Assembly (NCBI RefSeq): GCF_003288805.1 | Contig: NZ_NHYK01000004.1 | Location: forward strand, 36,227 to 100,226 | Reading direction: 5' to 3' | DNA length: 64,000 nt | Origin: Helicobacter sp. 10-6591 | Lineage (GTDB): Bacteria > Campylobacterota > Campylobacteria > Campylobacterales > Helicobacteraceae | Part shown: piece after piece, positions 36,757-47,063 of the stretch | Position numbering within the stretch: position 1 is the stretch's first letter | How the letters are laid out: the number at the start of each line of letters is the position of its first letter | Notes under the pieces: generated by a model | What the model saw: the letters and a program-made list of their open reading frames with translations, nothing else | What the model was told of the DNA's origin: nothing | Databases searched by the model: none | Made by a program: the position numbers and the translations under genes

Positions 36757-39171
36757 GTGGCTAATGATGTAAATAAAGCAACTTTAGATGGGCAGGCTGA
36801 TACTACTGAAAACAAAGATTCCAAACAAAGTCTCAAAGATAAACTATCCCTTTTCTTATCCTCTAAACTCCCACGACTCAAAATCCCTAATCTTGAAGAA
36901 CTAAAACAAGACAAAAAGAAGCTACTGATAATCGCAGGAGGACTTGGGGCTTTTGTGCTTGTACTCATCATTACAAGTGTAGTGCTTTTAATGAAAAGTC
37001 CAAATACACAAGATTCTCAAATACCAGCCAAATCGCAATTCACCCAACCACAAAAATTCCAAATACCAAATCTTGAGCAGCTCAACAAACGAGGGAATAT
37101 GGATGATAGTGAGCTAGCCGAAATGATAAAAAAAGCAAATCTCCTCTACGATCAAGGCAACAAAATGGAAGCACTTGATTTATTTGAACATATTGGGATT
37201 TTTTCCCAATCGCTTGCAAGCTACAATCTTGGAGTGATTAAACTCAAAGAAGGACGTTATGATCAGGCTTTAGCATCATTTGATAGCGCTATAAGCACGG
37301 GTGAGGATGTAGCAATGAGTGCTATAAACGCAGCCTATTGCGCATATAAACTCAACCGCCAAGATTTAACCCAATACTATCTAGGCATCAGCTCATCGCA
37401 TTTGTTTGAATCCAACAGGCAACCACTGTATTTTTATCTTTATGGCTTGCTGAATATGTCTAAGGGATTTTATTTTGAAAGTCTCTCTCCATTACTACAT
37501 CCAAATTCTGCCCGATACCAGAGAGAGACAAACAAAAACACAGCGAGACTCTTTTTGCTCTTTAATGATGACTTCAATGCACTTTCATCTCTTAAAAAAC
37601 TGCCTTCTCTCAAAGACAATCTCCCAATAGGACTATTACACGCAAGGCTTGGTGAATACGACAAAGCAAAACAATATCTCCAAGAATATCTTTCACATTT
37701 TCCTGAAGATCCGCAAGCACTTATGGCATTGCAACTTGTAAAAATAAAGTTGAGCGATTTTAAAGAGAGTGCTTTGATTCTAAAACGTATGATGAAAAAG
37801 GATGAATACAATCCAAATCTTGAGATTTATCCTATCAACATCAAACTCAAAGCAGATCTTTTCAATGTCAATATCGCACAAGAAAACTTCTGGAATCGTA
37901 AGTTTGAGCACAAGCAGATTCTGAGCTATAAGATTTTGTATTACTATGCTCCATTGAAAGTTTTTAATGTCAAGCAGGTAGTAGAGGCCATCCAAAACAG
38001 AGCTATAGACACAAAACTCCATAATATAGAAGTGGCTAAAAGCGGTTTGAGTGAAGGTGCTGGTATAGCCAGTGTGAATAAAAATATCACACCGGGTTTG
38101 CGAGAGCTCAGTGAAAATAACTTACGCAAATCACTCAGCTATCTGAAACAAGCTGTGCAGATATATCCAAACCACGCAGTTTTGCACTACAACACAGGTG
38201 TATTGTATGCGCAAAGTGGTGATTTTGACAATGCCTATATACATTTCTTGCGCGCATACCACTTAGATAGCAGCGATATCTTATCAGGACTATTTGCAGT
38301 GATGGCAGGCAAGCTCACCTATCGCAACACAGACAGAATCTTTAATACAATCAGCACAAACTTTGCAGATCTTGATTTTGATGATTCTAACAAGCGTGAT
38401 TTTTTGCTCTCAATGATCAGATATCTCAATGATTCTCCTATCGAGGATTTTAGTTGGGTGAAAAATGCTAAGAGAGCTATGCCAATCTATCATGCCTTGC
38501 AGAGTGTGTATGCAATAGGGAGGGATAATATTCCTTTGGCTATGGAAGCTTTTGGGAGTCTGAAAAAAATCTATCCACAAGATGTTGTTGCAAATATTAT
38601 GTATGACTTATCAAAGTTTTATAAGCAAAATCTTAGGGATGCAGCACTTGAGCTTAATAGTATGTTTGCAACACAAAAGCTTGATATGAATAGCATTTAT
38701 TTTGGCCCAAATATTGCAAGAGAACTCTATGTGTATGTGGGATTTATCACTGGAATGCTCCCTAAAAGAGAGAGCGAACTTGAGAAAAAACTTCTGAGTG
38801 AGAATGATAATCCCGCTGGAATCTTGCAGGCACTAGGACTGCTTAATATTTATAATGGGGATTTTGAAAAGGCCTTTGTGTATTACAACACGCTTATTGA
38901 CAATATCAAAGAGGATGATTCAAATACGAGATTTCTAGGAGCAGTAGCAGCACTTGGCGCAGGTAGGCATGAGAATGCTGTGGCTCTCTTGCAACTCTCA
39001 AAGCTTGAATCACCCACAAATCTCGAAGCAAAATTCGCCCTAGCTTTGCTCTACCAAGAGACAAAAAATTTCAAGGCTGCAGCAGATCATTATGAAAAAG
39101 TAAGCAGACAAGATTTTGTTTCAGAATATTTTGATTTTGAGATAGATACAAGAAAGTTGTTGGTAGAGTAG
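36757..39171 (+). CDS. pflB: Flagellar motor protein PflB (membrane-anchored TPR protein)
   Basis: The 804-residue protein has a basic cytoplasmic N-terminus (1-50), one transmembrane helix (about 51-75, IIAGGLGAFVLVLIITSVVLL) and a long periplasmic region of TPR units. Examples are NLGVIKLKEGRYDQALASFDSA and VLHYNTGVLYAQSGDFDNAYIHFLRAY. PflB of Campylobacter (Cj0390, next to serS) has this layout and forms the periplasmic disk that places MotAB stators. The name rests on domain layout and conserved neighbourhood. The start is GTG (36757). Confidence 0.85.
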   Translation: MANDVNKATLDGQADTTENKDSKQSLKDKLSLFLSSKLPRLKIPNLEELKQDKKKLLIIAGGLGAFVLVLIITSVVLLMKSPNTQDSQIPAKSQFTQPQKFQIPNLEQLNKRGNMDDSELAEMIKKANLLYDQGNKMEALDLFEHIGIFSQSLASYNLGVIKLKEGRYDQALASFDSAISTGEDVAMSAINAAYCAYKLNRQDLTQYYLGISSSHLFESNRQPLYFYLYGLLNMSKGFYFESLSPLLHPNSARYQRETNKNTARLFLLFNDDFNALSSLKKLPSLKDNLPIGLLHARLGEYDKAKQYLQEYLSHFPEDPQALMALQLVKIKLSDFKESALILKRMMKKDEYNPNLEIYPINIKLKADLFNVNIAQENFWNRKFEHKQILSYKILYYYAPLKVFNVKQVVEAIQNRAIDTKLHNIEVAKSGLSEGAGIASVNKNITPGLRELSENNLRKSLSYLKQAVQIYPNHAVLHYNTGVLYAQSGDFDNAYIHFLRAYHLDSSDILSGLFAVMAGKLTYRNTDRIFNTISTNFADLDFDDSNKRDFLLSMIRYLNDSPIEDFSWVKNAKRAMPIYHALQSVYAIGRDNIPLAMEAFGSLKKIYPQDVVANIMYDLSKFYKQNLRDAALELNSMFATQKLDMNSIYFGPNIARELYVYVGFITGMLPKRESELEKKLLSENDNPAGILQALGLLNIYNGDFEKAFVYYNTLIDNIKEDDSNTRFLGAVAALGAGRHENAVALLQLSKLESPTNLEAKFALALLYQETKNFKAAADHYEKVSRQDFVSEYFDFEIDTRKLLVE

Positions 39172-39496
39172 AACCTCTTCAACGCTTAAAAACACGCTTA
39201 ATGTGCAGTAATTTTTAAGAGTGCTTTTTCTTGTAATTTTGTACAAACGCCTTGGATCACAATCATGCAACATAAGGTATAGCAGATACAGCAGAGATTG
39301 TATTATTGCAACGAGGTTAAGCGGCAGCTATTTTGACTTGAACTTTATATACCACAGATAAAGATAGTGAGTACAAAATAGAGATAGGCCTTGGGTTAAG
39401 CTAGGCAGGGATTGGTTGGAATCTTGGTACTCCAAGCTTTTGGGCAAATTTGGGACATTTTAAAACCAAGCGATGCCACAGCACAAAATCTTTGCT
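39172..39496. other. Intergenic region, 325 bp, convergent gene ends
   Basis: No gene was found. A weak inverted repeat (CTTAAAAA at 39185-39192, TTTTTAAG at 39212-39219) followed by a T-rich stretch may end pflB transcription. The rest is without recognised structure. Confidence 0.5.
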
Positions 39497-40258
39497 TTAA
39501 AGACTACTAGAGTGCAAAAACTCTCTTAGCTTCTTGTATTCCTCCTTGCTGAAATACCGCCACTTCCTACAAGGCAAGGAATTAAGCGAACAAAATCCAT
39601 AACTTATACGACGCAAATCCAAAATTTCATAACCAAATTGCGCAAAAAACCTTCTTAACTCCCTGTTTTTCCCTTCGCTTAAAGTAACACGCACTCGAGG
39701 AAAATGAGAATCTCTTAATACTTGAAAATCCACAAACGGCTGCAAAGTAAGGTTTTTTTGTCTATTTTTGGCATGCGCGCCTTTCGTGTTGCTAATCACA
39801 AAAGCAGATTGCAAGACTTGCTCTATAGAATCAAGGAGTTTACTATTCAAGGGTTTGCTAAGTTTAAGATTATAGACACGCGCGAGATTGGAGCTACTGA
39901 GCGCATGCACAATCTGTTTGCTATCACTTAGAATCAAAAGCCCCTCACTTGCATAGTCCAATCTCCCCACATAGCTAAAGCCACCAAAACGCGCCCCTAA
40001 GCTGTCATAAATCACTCGTCTGTGGCGATCATCAGATTTGCTCACAAGCTCACCTTTTGGCTTATGGTAGATAATGGCTGTATATTCCTGTGTGGGTCTT
40101 AAAAGTCTGCCATCGACAAACACTTTATCGTGAGGTAAAAGTTTTGTATGGGTGTTTGCTAGAGTGTGCCCCACTTTCACGCGTCCAGATTCTATGAGTT
40201 TGTCTGCTTGGCGACGCGAGAATCTACAGTGATGAGCAATGAACTGATTAAGACGCAT
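39497..40258 (-). CDS. RsuA/RluB-family pseudouridine synthase
   Basis: From the ATG at 40258 (AAGGA 5 nt upstream) the protein has 253 residues. It has an N-terminal S4 RNA-binding domain (MRLNQFIAHHCRFSRRQADK, ESGRVKVG) and the catalytic motif GRLDYASEGLLILSD with Asp as nucleophile. The C-terminal KNRELRRFFAQFGYEILDLRRI fits RluB/RsuA enzymes. The longer frame to 40297 is not favoured. It modifies uridine in rRNA, 23S (RluB-like) more likely than 16S. Confidence 0.88.
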   Translation of the reverse strand: MRLNQFIAHHCRFSRRQADKLIESGRVKVGHTLANTHTKLLPHDKVFVDGRLLRPTQEYTAIIYHKPKGELVSKSDDRHRRVIYDSLGARFGGFSYVGRLDYASEGLLILSDSKQIVHALSSSNLARVYNLKLSKPLNSKLLDSIEQVLQSAFVISNTKGAHAKNRQKNLTLQPFVDFQVLRDSHFPRVRVTLSEGKNRELRRFFAQFGYEILDLRRISYGFCSLNSLPCRKWRYFSKEEYKKLREFLHSSSL

Positions 40259-40349
40259 AAAAATCCTTATCTCAAAGTGGGTGGGCAATTGTAACAAAGC
40301 TCATAGGACATAAAATGCTAAAATCCAAGTAAAACTTAAAAGGACAAAT

Positions 40350-40553
40350 ATGCGATACAAACTTGTGATGTTTGGATTTAGCGCGGTATGTGTCAGCCTC
40401 CAAGAAGTGCGTGATAGACTAAAAATCTATCCTAGCGAACGTTTCATGATAGAAGGCAAGAACCAATGCTATCTCATAGACTTGCAAGATGGCAAATACT
40501 ATCTCATAGATTTGGATTCTCAAGGAAAATATGTTATCAAAGGTCTCGATTAA
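40350..40553 (+). CDS. Small hypothetical protein (67 residues)
   Basis: The protein was not recognised. It reads MRYKLVMFGFSAVCVSLQEV and continues with alternating charged and aromatic strands (CYLIDLQDGKYYLIDLDSQG), a small beta-rich fold. AAAGGAC lies 8 nt before the ATG, and a strong hairpin follows 13 nt after the stop, which supports a real gene. It diverges from the pseudouridine synthase gene. Confidence 0.65.
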   Translation: MRYKLVMFGFSAVCVSLQEVRDRLKIYPSERFMIEGKNQCYLIDLQDGKYYLIDLDSQGKYVIKGLD

Positions 40554-40566
40554 AGTATGTCTATGT

Positions 40567-40593
40567 ACTTAGGCATTTAACAAATGCTTAAGT
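40567..40593 (+). terminator. Hairpin terminator before rpsB
   Basis: ACTTAGGCATTT pairs with AAATGCTTAAGT (12 bp, one G-T wobble) around a 3-nt loop and is followed by ATGCTTTTATT. It probably ends the small gene at 40350 and insulates the rpsB promoter. Confidence 0.6.
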
Positions 40594-40603
40594 ATGCTTT
40601 TAT

Positions 40604-40609
40604 TACAAT
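40604..40609 (+). promoter_or_regulatory. Candidate -10 box for rpsB-tsf
   Basis: TACAAT, with T-rich DNA just upstream as usual for the Helicobacter housekeeping sigma factor, lies 122 nt before the rpsB start. The long leader that results could hold S2 feedback control; no defined structure was established. Confidence 0.4.
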
Positions 40610-40731
40610 TGCCCGCTTTTTTAGCAAAGCATCTCTACATTAGCTCACACATACCAATTCCTGTCGGTTGCATTTCACTTACTAAATGCTAAGGGGTATG
40701 GCGGCAAAACCAAAGACACAAAGGGGAACCT

Positions 40732-41502
40732 ATGATTACAATGAAAGACTTACTAGAGTGCGGTGTGCATTTCGGGCATCAGACAAGGCGTTGGAATCCA
40801 AAAATGAAACGCTTTATTTTTGGTGTACGCAAAAATATTCACATTATCGACCTACAAAAGACTTTGCGCTATTTCAGATATACCTACAATATTGTAAGAG
40901 ATGCTGCAAGCGAAGGCAAAACTATTATGTTTGTAGGGACAAAAAAACAAACAAGTGAAACAATCAAACAGTACGCAGAATCTATCAACGCTCCTTATGT
41001 CAATTATCGTTGGCTAGGGGGAATGCTCACAAACTTCGCGACAATCAAAAAATCTGTGCGAAAACTTGAAGTGATAGAACAGATGGAGGAAAGTGGGCAG
41101 ATTGATCTGCTAACCAAAAAAGAAAGACTCATGCTTATGCGCAAAAAAGAAAAACTCACAAAATATCTTGGTGGTGTGCGTCATATGAAAAAAATCCCAG
41201 ATATGATTTTTGTAATTGATGTCGTAAAAGAAAGGATTGCAGTAGAGGAAGCTAGAAGACTTGGAATACCGGTAGTAGGACCACTTGATACAAACTGTGA
41301 TCCAGATAAAGTGGATTATCCAATCCCGGGCAATGATGACGCAATCCGATCGATTCAATTATTTTGTAGAGAAATCACTGAAGCAATCAACGAAGGCTAT
41401 AGCCAAAACAAAGATGGAATCCAAGAGACAGAGGAACAAATTCCGGCAAGCGAAGAGGAAAAACAAGAAGTCTTAAGCGAACTACAAGAAGAGGGAGAAT
41501 AA
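40732..41502 (+). CDS. rpsB: Ribosomal protein S2
   Basis: The 256-residue protein begins [20 protein letters not shown] and contains [17 protein letters not shown] and [20 protein letters not shown] followed by [15 protein letters not shown], all standard S2 signatures. An acidic C-terminal tail (from about residue 225) is present. The gene is followed 2 nt later by tsf in the usual rpsB-tsf operon. Confidence 0.98.
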   Translation: MITMKDLLECGVHFGHQTRRWNPKMKRFIFGVRKNIHIIDLQKTLRYFRYTYNIVRDAASEGKTIMFVGTKKQTSETIKQYAESINAPYVNYRWLGGMLTNFATIKKSVRKLEVIEQMEESGQIDLLTKKERLMLMRKKEKLTKYLGGVRHMKKIPDMIFVIDVVKERIAVEEARRLGIPVVGPLDTNCDPDKVDYPIPGNDDAIRSIQLFCREITEAINEGYSQNKDGIQETEEQIPASEEEKQEVLSELQEEGE

Positions 41503-41504
41503 AA

Positions 41505-42569
41505 ATGGAGATTTCAGCACAGCTTGTCAAAAAACTTCGAGATATGACTGATGCAGGTATGATGGACTGCAAAAAGGCACTTATAGAAACAAAAGGTGAG
41601 ATAGAAAAAGCTATAGAGTATCTGCGTGAAAAAGGCCTAAGCAAGGCTGCCAAGAAAGCAGATAGGATTGCTAGTGAGGGAATAGTAAGTGTGAAAGTGG
41701 CAAGCGATTTTCAGAAGGCAAGCTTGCTTGAGATAAATTCTGAAACAGATTTTGTAGCGAAAAACGACACTTTTAAAAATCTTGTAGAAAAAAGCTCTAT
41801 GCTTGTGTTTGACAGTGCATTAAGCGATATATCGACTTTGCATACAAAAGAAATTGATGGTGTGAAGTTTGAAGAGTATCTGCAACAAAACATCGCAAAA
41901 ATTGGCGAAAATATTGTTATCCGTAGGCTTGAGACAATCCAAGTGGCTGGCAATGCGGTAGTAAATGGCTATGTGCATTCAAATGGGCGAGTTGGAGTGC
42001 TTATCGCAATGACTTACAAGAAAGAAACTTCGAAGGCAAAAGCGGCTGATCTCGCAAGGAATCTGTGTATGCACGCAGCTGCTATGAAACCCCAGGTATT
42101 AAGCTACACTGATTTGGATTCTGAATTTATAAAAAAAGAAAAGATTGTTCTTATTGCTGAGCTGACAAAAGAAAACGAGGAATTCAAAAGACTAGGCAAA
42201 CCTCTACATAAGATTCCCAAATACATTAGCCGTAGCGAACTCACACAAGAAGTTTTATCTCAAGCAAAAGCAGATTTTGAAGCGGAGTTAAAGGCTCAAG
42301 GCAAACCGGAGGCAATTTGGAATAAGATTATCCCAGGTCAGATTGAGCGTTTTATCGCGGACAATACACTTATAGATCAGCGTCTGACACTTTTAGGGCA
42401 GTTTTTTGTGATGGATGATAAGAAAACAATAGCCCAGGTATTAAAAGCAAAAGGCGAAGAGCTCAATGATGAGCTAGAGATTATCAAATATGTGCGCTTT
42501 GAGCTTGGTGAAGGGATTGAAAAAAAGACAGAGGATTTCGCCGCAGAAGTAGCATCGCAAATGCAATAA
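41505..42569 (+). CDS. tsf: Elongation factor Ts
   Basis: The 354-residue protein has the EF-Ts start AQLVKKLRDMTDAGMMDCKKAL and the core motif EINSETDFVAKNDTF. It recycles EF-Tu. It is longer than the E. coli protein (283 residues), as in other Campylobacterota, because the coiled-coil/dimerisation region is expanded. Confidence 0.98.
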   Translation: MEISAQLVKKLRDMTDAGMMDCKKALIETKGEIEKAIEYLREKGLSKAAKKADRIASEGIVSVKVASDFQKASLLEINSETDFVAKNDTFKNLVEKSSMLVFDSALSDISTLHTKEIDGVKFEEYLQQNIAKIGENIVIRRLETIQVAGNAVVNGYVHSNGRVGVLIAMTYKKETSKAKAADLARNLCMHAAAMKPQVLSYTDLDSEFIKKEKIVLIAELTKENEEFKRLGKPLHKIPKYISRSELTQEVLSQAKADFEAELKAQGKPEAIWNKIIPGQIERFIADNTLIDQRLTLLGQFFVMDDKKTIAQVLKAKGEELNDELEIIKYVRFELGEGIEKKTEDFAAEVASQMQ

Positions 42570-42642
42570 CAAACGCATCAAATTCTTGTCTCAGACTACT
42601 AGATAATATTTAAGTGGTATTCCTCCTATACCGCCTACGAAT

Positions 42643-43680
42643 CTATGGCTTTCTTGTTTTTTCTCGCACGATTTTGACAAGCTCGATTGCATTTTCTCGT
42701 GGCAAGTCTGGAGTCATTCCATGTCCTAAATTAAAAATATGCCCATTGTCTTTGCCCATAGTAGCTACTATTTCCTCTACGCCTCTTATCATGCTTTCTC
42801 TATCATACAATCTTGCAGGTTCGAGATTCCCTTGTAAAACATACTTATCTCCTAATATCGCTTTGGCTAATGATAATGGCGTACTCCAATCCACACCAAA
42901 TACATCAAATTCGCCATCAATGGAATCCAAAAATCCAGAAATCCCCTTAGGAAAACACAAAATAGGTATATGCGGATATTTTGCTTTCAAAAAATGCGCT
43001 ATGTCTTTGATGTACTTCCAGCCAAACTCCAAATATGCATCCTTTTCCAATGCGCTAGCCCAACTATCAAAAATCTGCACTGCATTTGCACCCGCTTCTA
43101 TTTGCGTGCTCAAATATCCTTTGATTTCATTTGTAAGCCTCTCTAGCAGCAGATGTAATAACGCAGGATTTGCATAAAGCATTCTCTTGCTTCTGGCATA
43201 ACTCTTGCTCCCTTGTCCTTCTATCATATAAGTAGCTAATGTCCATGGTGCGCCAGAAAATCCAATAAGCGCTTTGTCTTTTGGTAGCCGTGTACGTATA
43301 GTGCTTAATGTGTCATAGACATAACTGAGATTTTTATACGCTCCAACTTCTAGACTTCCAATATCAGCACTGGATTGTATTGTGCGTGAAAATTTGGGTC
43401 CCTCGCCTGCCAAAAATTCTAATCCCATGCCCATCTCGTAAGGCACAACCAAAATATCGCTAAATAAAATTGCTGCATCAACATCTAAAATCTCAACAGG
43501 TTGCAATGTAACCTCTGTAGCGAGTCTGACATTCTTACACAGATCTAAGAAACTGCCTGCCTGCCTGCGCACTTCCTTGTATTCATTTAAATATCTGCCT
43601 GCTTGTCGCATAAGCCATATCGGTGTATAAGGCGTTGGTTTCCTAAAACATGCATCTACAAAAATCATAGTTCTATCCAT
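42643..43680 (-). CDS. hemE: Uroporphyrinogen decarboxylase HemE
   Basis: The 345-residue enzyme has the family signatures [32 protein letters not shown] and [10 protein letters not shown]. It converts uroporphyrinogen III to coproporphyrinogen III for haem. Its start overlaps the end of asd by 16 nt on the same strand, an odd metabolic pairing that may only reflect compaction. Confidence 0.96.
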   Translation of the reverse strand: MDRTMIFVDACFRKPTPYTPIWLMRQAGRYLNEYKEVRRQAGSFLDLCKNVRLATEVTLQPVEILDVDAAILFSDILVVPYEMGMGLEFLAGEGPKFSRTIQSSADIGSLEVGAYKNLSYVYDTLSTIRTRLPKDKALIGFSGAPWTLATYMIEGQGSKSYARSKRMLYANPALLHLLLERLTNEIKGYLSTQIEAGANAVQIFDSWASALEKDAYLEFGWKYIKDIAHFLKAKYPHIPILCFPKGISGFLDSIDGEFDVFGVDWSTPLSLAKAILGDKYVLQGNLEPARLYDRESMIRGVEEIVATMGKDNGHIFNLGHGMTPDLPRENAIELVKIVREKTRKP

Positions 43681-44687
43681 TTTTGTGCGATTCTCACCGC
43701 ATTTGTAGCTGCACCTACGCGAATCTGATCAGCTACACACCAAAGATGGAGGATATGCTTATCGAAATTATCTACTCGTATCCGACCCACATAGGTTTCG
43801 TCAGTATCTGTAGCATTGAGTGGCATAGGATAAAGTTTCTTGCTTGGCTCATCAAGCAGCACAATATTTGGTGCGTTTTTGAGAATCTCGCGCGCAAGAT
43901 TTGCATCTGCTGGCTTCTTAAACCTGATACTTAAAGATTCGCTATGACTTCTTAAAACAGGTATTCGTACACAAGTAGCACTGATAGCAAAATCTGTATG
44001 CATGATTTTGTTTGTTTCTTTTATCATTTTCATTTCTTCCTTTGTGTAGTCATTATCCATAAATACATCGATATGCGGAATCACATTGAGCGCGATTCTA
44101 TGAGCAAAGACTTTTGGCTCACAAGACTCTAACTCGAAAGCAAAAAACCGCTGCATTTGCGTCACCAACTCTTCCATACCACTTTTACCAGCGCCAGAGA
44201 CTGCTTGGTAAGTGCTTACATCTACGCGTTCAATTTGGAATTGCTTATGCAATGGGGCAAGCACTTGTACCATCTGTATTGTTGAACAATTAGGATTTGC
44301 AATGATTTTGCTGGTCTTTGCCAATGCGATATCTTGCGGGTTGACTTCAGGCACAACTAATGGAATGCCTTCTTGCATCCTAAAAAAACTTGTATTATCA
44401 ATCACTAAAGCCCCAGAATCTACAGCAGATGGAACAAAACGCTCGCTCACACTTCCACCAGCAGAAAAAAAGGCAATCTCTATTCCTTCATCTTTGAACA
44501 CATTATCAGTAGTCTCAAGTATCGTGTATTGCTTGTTCTTAAAGTTTATTTGCTCTCCGCTACTGCGCGCACTTGCTAATGGGACAAGTTTTCTGACAGG
44601 AAAATCCTGCTCATCTAGAATTTTCAGAATCTCCTCTCCCACAGCCCCACTTGCACCTACTACACCAACGACAAATTCTTTTTTCAT
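43665..44687 (-). CDS. asd: Aspartate-semialdehyde dehydrogenase
   Basis: The 340-residue enzyme has the NADP site [17 protein letters not shown] and the catalytic Cys134 in [11 protein letters not shown]. It reduces aspartyl phosphate to the semialdehyde, feeding diaminopimelate, threonine and, through homoserine, the MetA/MetY route found at 12-15 kb. It diverges from trmD. Confidence 0.96.
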   Translation of the reverse strand: MKKEFVVGVVGASGAVGEEILKILDEQDFPVRKLVPLASARSSGEQINFKNKQYTILETTDNVFKDEGIEIAFFSAGGSVSERFVPSAVDSGALVIDNTSFFRMQEGIPLVVPEVNPQDIALAKTSKIIANPNCSTIQMVQVLAPLHKQFQIERVDVSTYQAVSGAGKSGMEELVTQMQRFFAFELESCEPKVFAHRIALNVIPHIDVFMDNDYTKEEMKMIKETNKIMHTDFAISATCVRIPVLRSHSESLSIRFKKPADANLAREILKNAPNIVLLDEPSKKLYPMPLNATDTDETYVGRIRVDNFDKHILHLWCVADQIRVGAATNAVRIAQKWIEL

Positions 44688-44843
44688 TACCCATATGACC
44701 TTTGGATTGAGATTTTTAAGAAGCAGCGATTATACAACACAATCTTGGTTTGAAAAACAACCAAAAACGCACAAATCACGAGAATTAAAGGCTCTATTAG
44801 TTACAATAATTTTCATAAGACTTTATTTTGGAAGGAGAGATAT

Positions 44844-45590
44844 TTGAAATTTAACTTTTTGACGCTTTTTCCGCAATTCCTCATATCATATTTTGAATAT
44901 TCGATTCTCAAACGTGCAATCGCTAAGAATCTCATTGAGGTTTCATGTATAGATATACGCGAATTTGGTATCTCGACACATCTAAAAGTAGATGCCCCAC
45001 CAATTGGTGGTGGTGCAGGACAGGTGTTGCTTTTTGAGGTATTACAAAATGCTTTAGAACAAGTCAAAGATTCTCATATCATATTTTTAAGCCCATGTGC
45101 TAAGCGCTTTTGCCAAAATGATGCAATCAGACTTGCCAAAAAATCTCATATTAGCTTTGTATGTGGTAGATATGAAGGCTTTGATGAGAGACTAATTGAG
45201 TGTTTTGCTGATGAAGTTTTTAGTGTTGGAGATTTTATTATGAGTGGTGGAGAACTTGCTGCATTAAGTCTCTCTGATAGTATCGCTAGACAAATCAAAG
45301 GTGTGCTTGGGAATGCGGATTCTCTTAAAGGTGAAAGTTTTGAATTTCATCTACTTGAAGCGCCAAATTTTGCTAAAAACTCCACGCAGACAGAAAAAAT
45401 TCTCAAAAACTTCGAGTATCTCGCAACACCTTCAGGGTATTCAAAGGGAAACCACAATAAAATCGACGCTTTGAAATTAGACCTTGCAATCGCGAAGACA
45501 AAATATTTTCGTCCAGATTTATATCTTTCTTACAAAACCCAACAATGCAGGTTAAGTGATTCATACCAAGGAGTAGATTATGAAAAATAG
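44844..45590 (+). CDS. trmD: tRNA (guanine-37-N1)-methyltransferase TrmD
   Basis: The 248-residue SPOUT enzyme has [29 protein letters not shown] and the knot motif [17 protein letters not shown]. It methylates G37 of tRNAs. The start is TTG at 44844 with AAGGAGA 6 nt upstream; no better start is in frame. It overlaps rplS by 11 nt. Confidence 0.96.
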   Translation: MKFNFLTLFPQFLISYFEYSILKRAIAKNLIEVSCIDIREFGISTHLKVDAPPIGGGAGQVLLFEVLQNALEQVKDSHIIFLSPCAKRFCQNDAIRLAKKSHISFVCGRYEGFDERLIECFADEVFSVGDFIMSGGELAALSLSDSIARQIKGVLGNADSLKGESFEFHLLEAPNFAKNSTQTEKILKNFEYLATPSGYSKGNHNKIDALKLDLAIAKTKYFRPDLYLSYKTQQCRLSDSYQGVDYEK

Positions 45591-45966
45591 ATATATCGAG
45601 AGTTTCCAAAAAGCCCAAATCGGGGATAAAAAAGTCCCGACCTTTAAAGCAGGCGATACTATCAGGCTTGGTATCAAAATAATGGAGGGTGATAAAAGCA
45701 GAATCCAAAATTTTGAAGGTGTGTGTATCTCTATACGAGGCAATAGCGTGGATAGAACTTTTACTGTGCGCAAGATTGGCGCAAACAACATAGGTGTAGA
45801 AAAAACTTTCCCGCTTTATAGCGATAGCCTAAATAGCATCGAAGTTTTGCGCATCGGTCGCGTGCGTAGGGCAAAGCTTTATTATCTACGCAACAGAAAA
45901 GGTAAAGCAGCGCGTATCAAGGAGCTTCGCAAGCAAGATTCCCATAAAACCAATCCTAAAGCATAA
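45580..45966 (+). CDS. rplS: Ribosomal protein L19
   Basis: The 128-residue protein has [31 protein letters not shown] and [17 protein letters not shown], all L19 signatures. AAGGAG within the trmD end serves as its ribosome site. The rpsP and rimM genes usual for this operon are not next to it here. Confidence 0.98.
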   Translation: MKNRYIESFQKAQIGDKKVPTFKAGDTIRLGIKIMEGDKSRIQNFEGVCISIRGNSVDRTFTVRKIGANNIGVEKTFPLYSDSLNSIEVLRIGRVRRAKLYYLRNRKGKAARIKELRKQDSHKTNPKA

Positions 45967-46067
45967 ATTTGTGGCTTTAAGATTTGGATATTAATAACCC
46001 CAAAGCTTCTTTGAGAATGCAAAACAATCAACCAAAATTTTTTGATTTTAGTTTTTAAGGCAGGTTT

Positions 46068-47063
46068 ATGAATCTCACGGAAGTCATAAAGTTTCTAGAA
46101 TCCAACCAACTCACAGTCCGTCATTCCCACAAAAATGAAGATTTCATAATAAAGGAGATAGCTCCATTAGATAGCGCAGACAAATCAGACATAAGCTATG
46201 TGAATAAAGATAAGTATTTATTAGATCTTACGCGTACTAATGCTGGTGCTGTGCTTGTGAATGCAAAATTTGCCAAATATGTTCCAACACACACACAAAT
46301 CTTAGAAGTAGAAAATCCTTATCTTGCTTTTGCCTATCTTACACATCTTTTTGCTAAACCAGAATTTGCTAATCCCAAACATAATTTTGGGCTAGATTTT
46401 CCAAATCCTGCAGTGACAATCGCACACAATGTATTTATAGGGAGCAATGTCAATATCGGGGATAACACCCATATAATGCCTGGTGTATGCATAAGCGATA
46501 ATGTAAGCATTGGCGAGAATTGCAAAATTTATCCGAATGTTGTGATCTATCGTGATACAAAAATCGGGGATAATGTAAGAATCCATGCAGGAAGCATCAT
46601 AGGAAGTGATGGCTTTGGATATGCACAGACAAAAGATGGCAGACATATCAAAATCGAGCACAATGGCCGGGTCATAATAGAGAATGATGTAGAGATTGGA
46701 GCTAACAGCACAATTGATCGCGCTGTATTTGGAGAGACACTTGTAGCACAAGGAGCAATCATTGATAATCTTGTGCAAGTAGCACATAATTGTAGGGTAG
46801 GAGAGAATAGTATTCTAGTTGCCCAGACTGGACTTGCTGGCTCTAGTATATTAGGACGTAGTGTTATTATGGGTGGGCAGTCTGGAACAGGAGGGCATAT
46901 CAATATTGGGGATTTCGTCCAAGTGGCTGGACGTGGAGCCGTAGGTAAGAATCTCCCAGCAAATACTAAATGGGGAGGACATCCACTTATGGAACTCGAA
47001 GAGTGGATGAAATTCTATGTCAATCTACGGAGATTCTTAAAACAAAAACTCAAGGAACGATAA
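46068..47063 (+). CDS. lpxD: UDP-3-O-acylglucosamine N-acyltransferase LpxD
   Basis: The 331-residue enzyme has an N-terminal uridine-binding domain and a left-handed beta-helix of hexapeptide repeats from about residue 110. DGFGYAQTKDGRHIKIEHNG and the catalytic-His segment LVQVAHNCRVGENSILVAQTG are characteristic. It adds the N-linked hydroxyacyl chain in lipid A synthesis. AAGGCAGG precedes the ATG. Confidence 0.95.
   Translation: MNLTEVIKFLESNQLTVRHSHKNEDFIIKEIAPLDSADKSDISYVNKDKYLLDLTRTNAGAVLVNAKFAKYVPTHTQILEVENPYLAFAYLTHLFAKPEFANPKHNFGLDFPNPAVTIAHNVFIGSNVNIGDNTHIMPGVCISDNVSIGENCKIYPNVVIYRDTKIGDNVRIHAGSIIGSDGFGYAQTKDGRHIKIEHNGRVIIENDVEIGANSTIDRAVFGETLVAQGAIIDNLVQVAHNCRVGENSILVAQTGLAGSSILGRSVIMGGQSGTGGHINIGDFVQVAGRGAVGKNLPANTKWGGHPLMELEEWMKFYVNLRRFLKQKLKER

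Noticed and set aside
42614..43177. A 187-codon plus-strand open frame
   Set aside because: It is antisense to hemE, which has full motifs.
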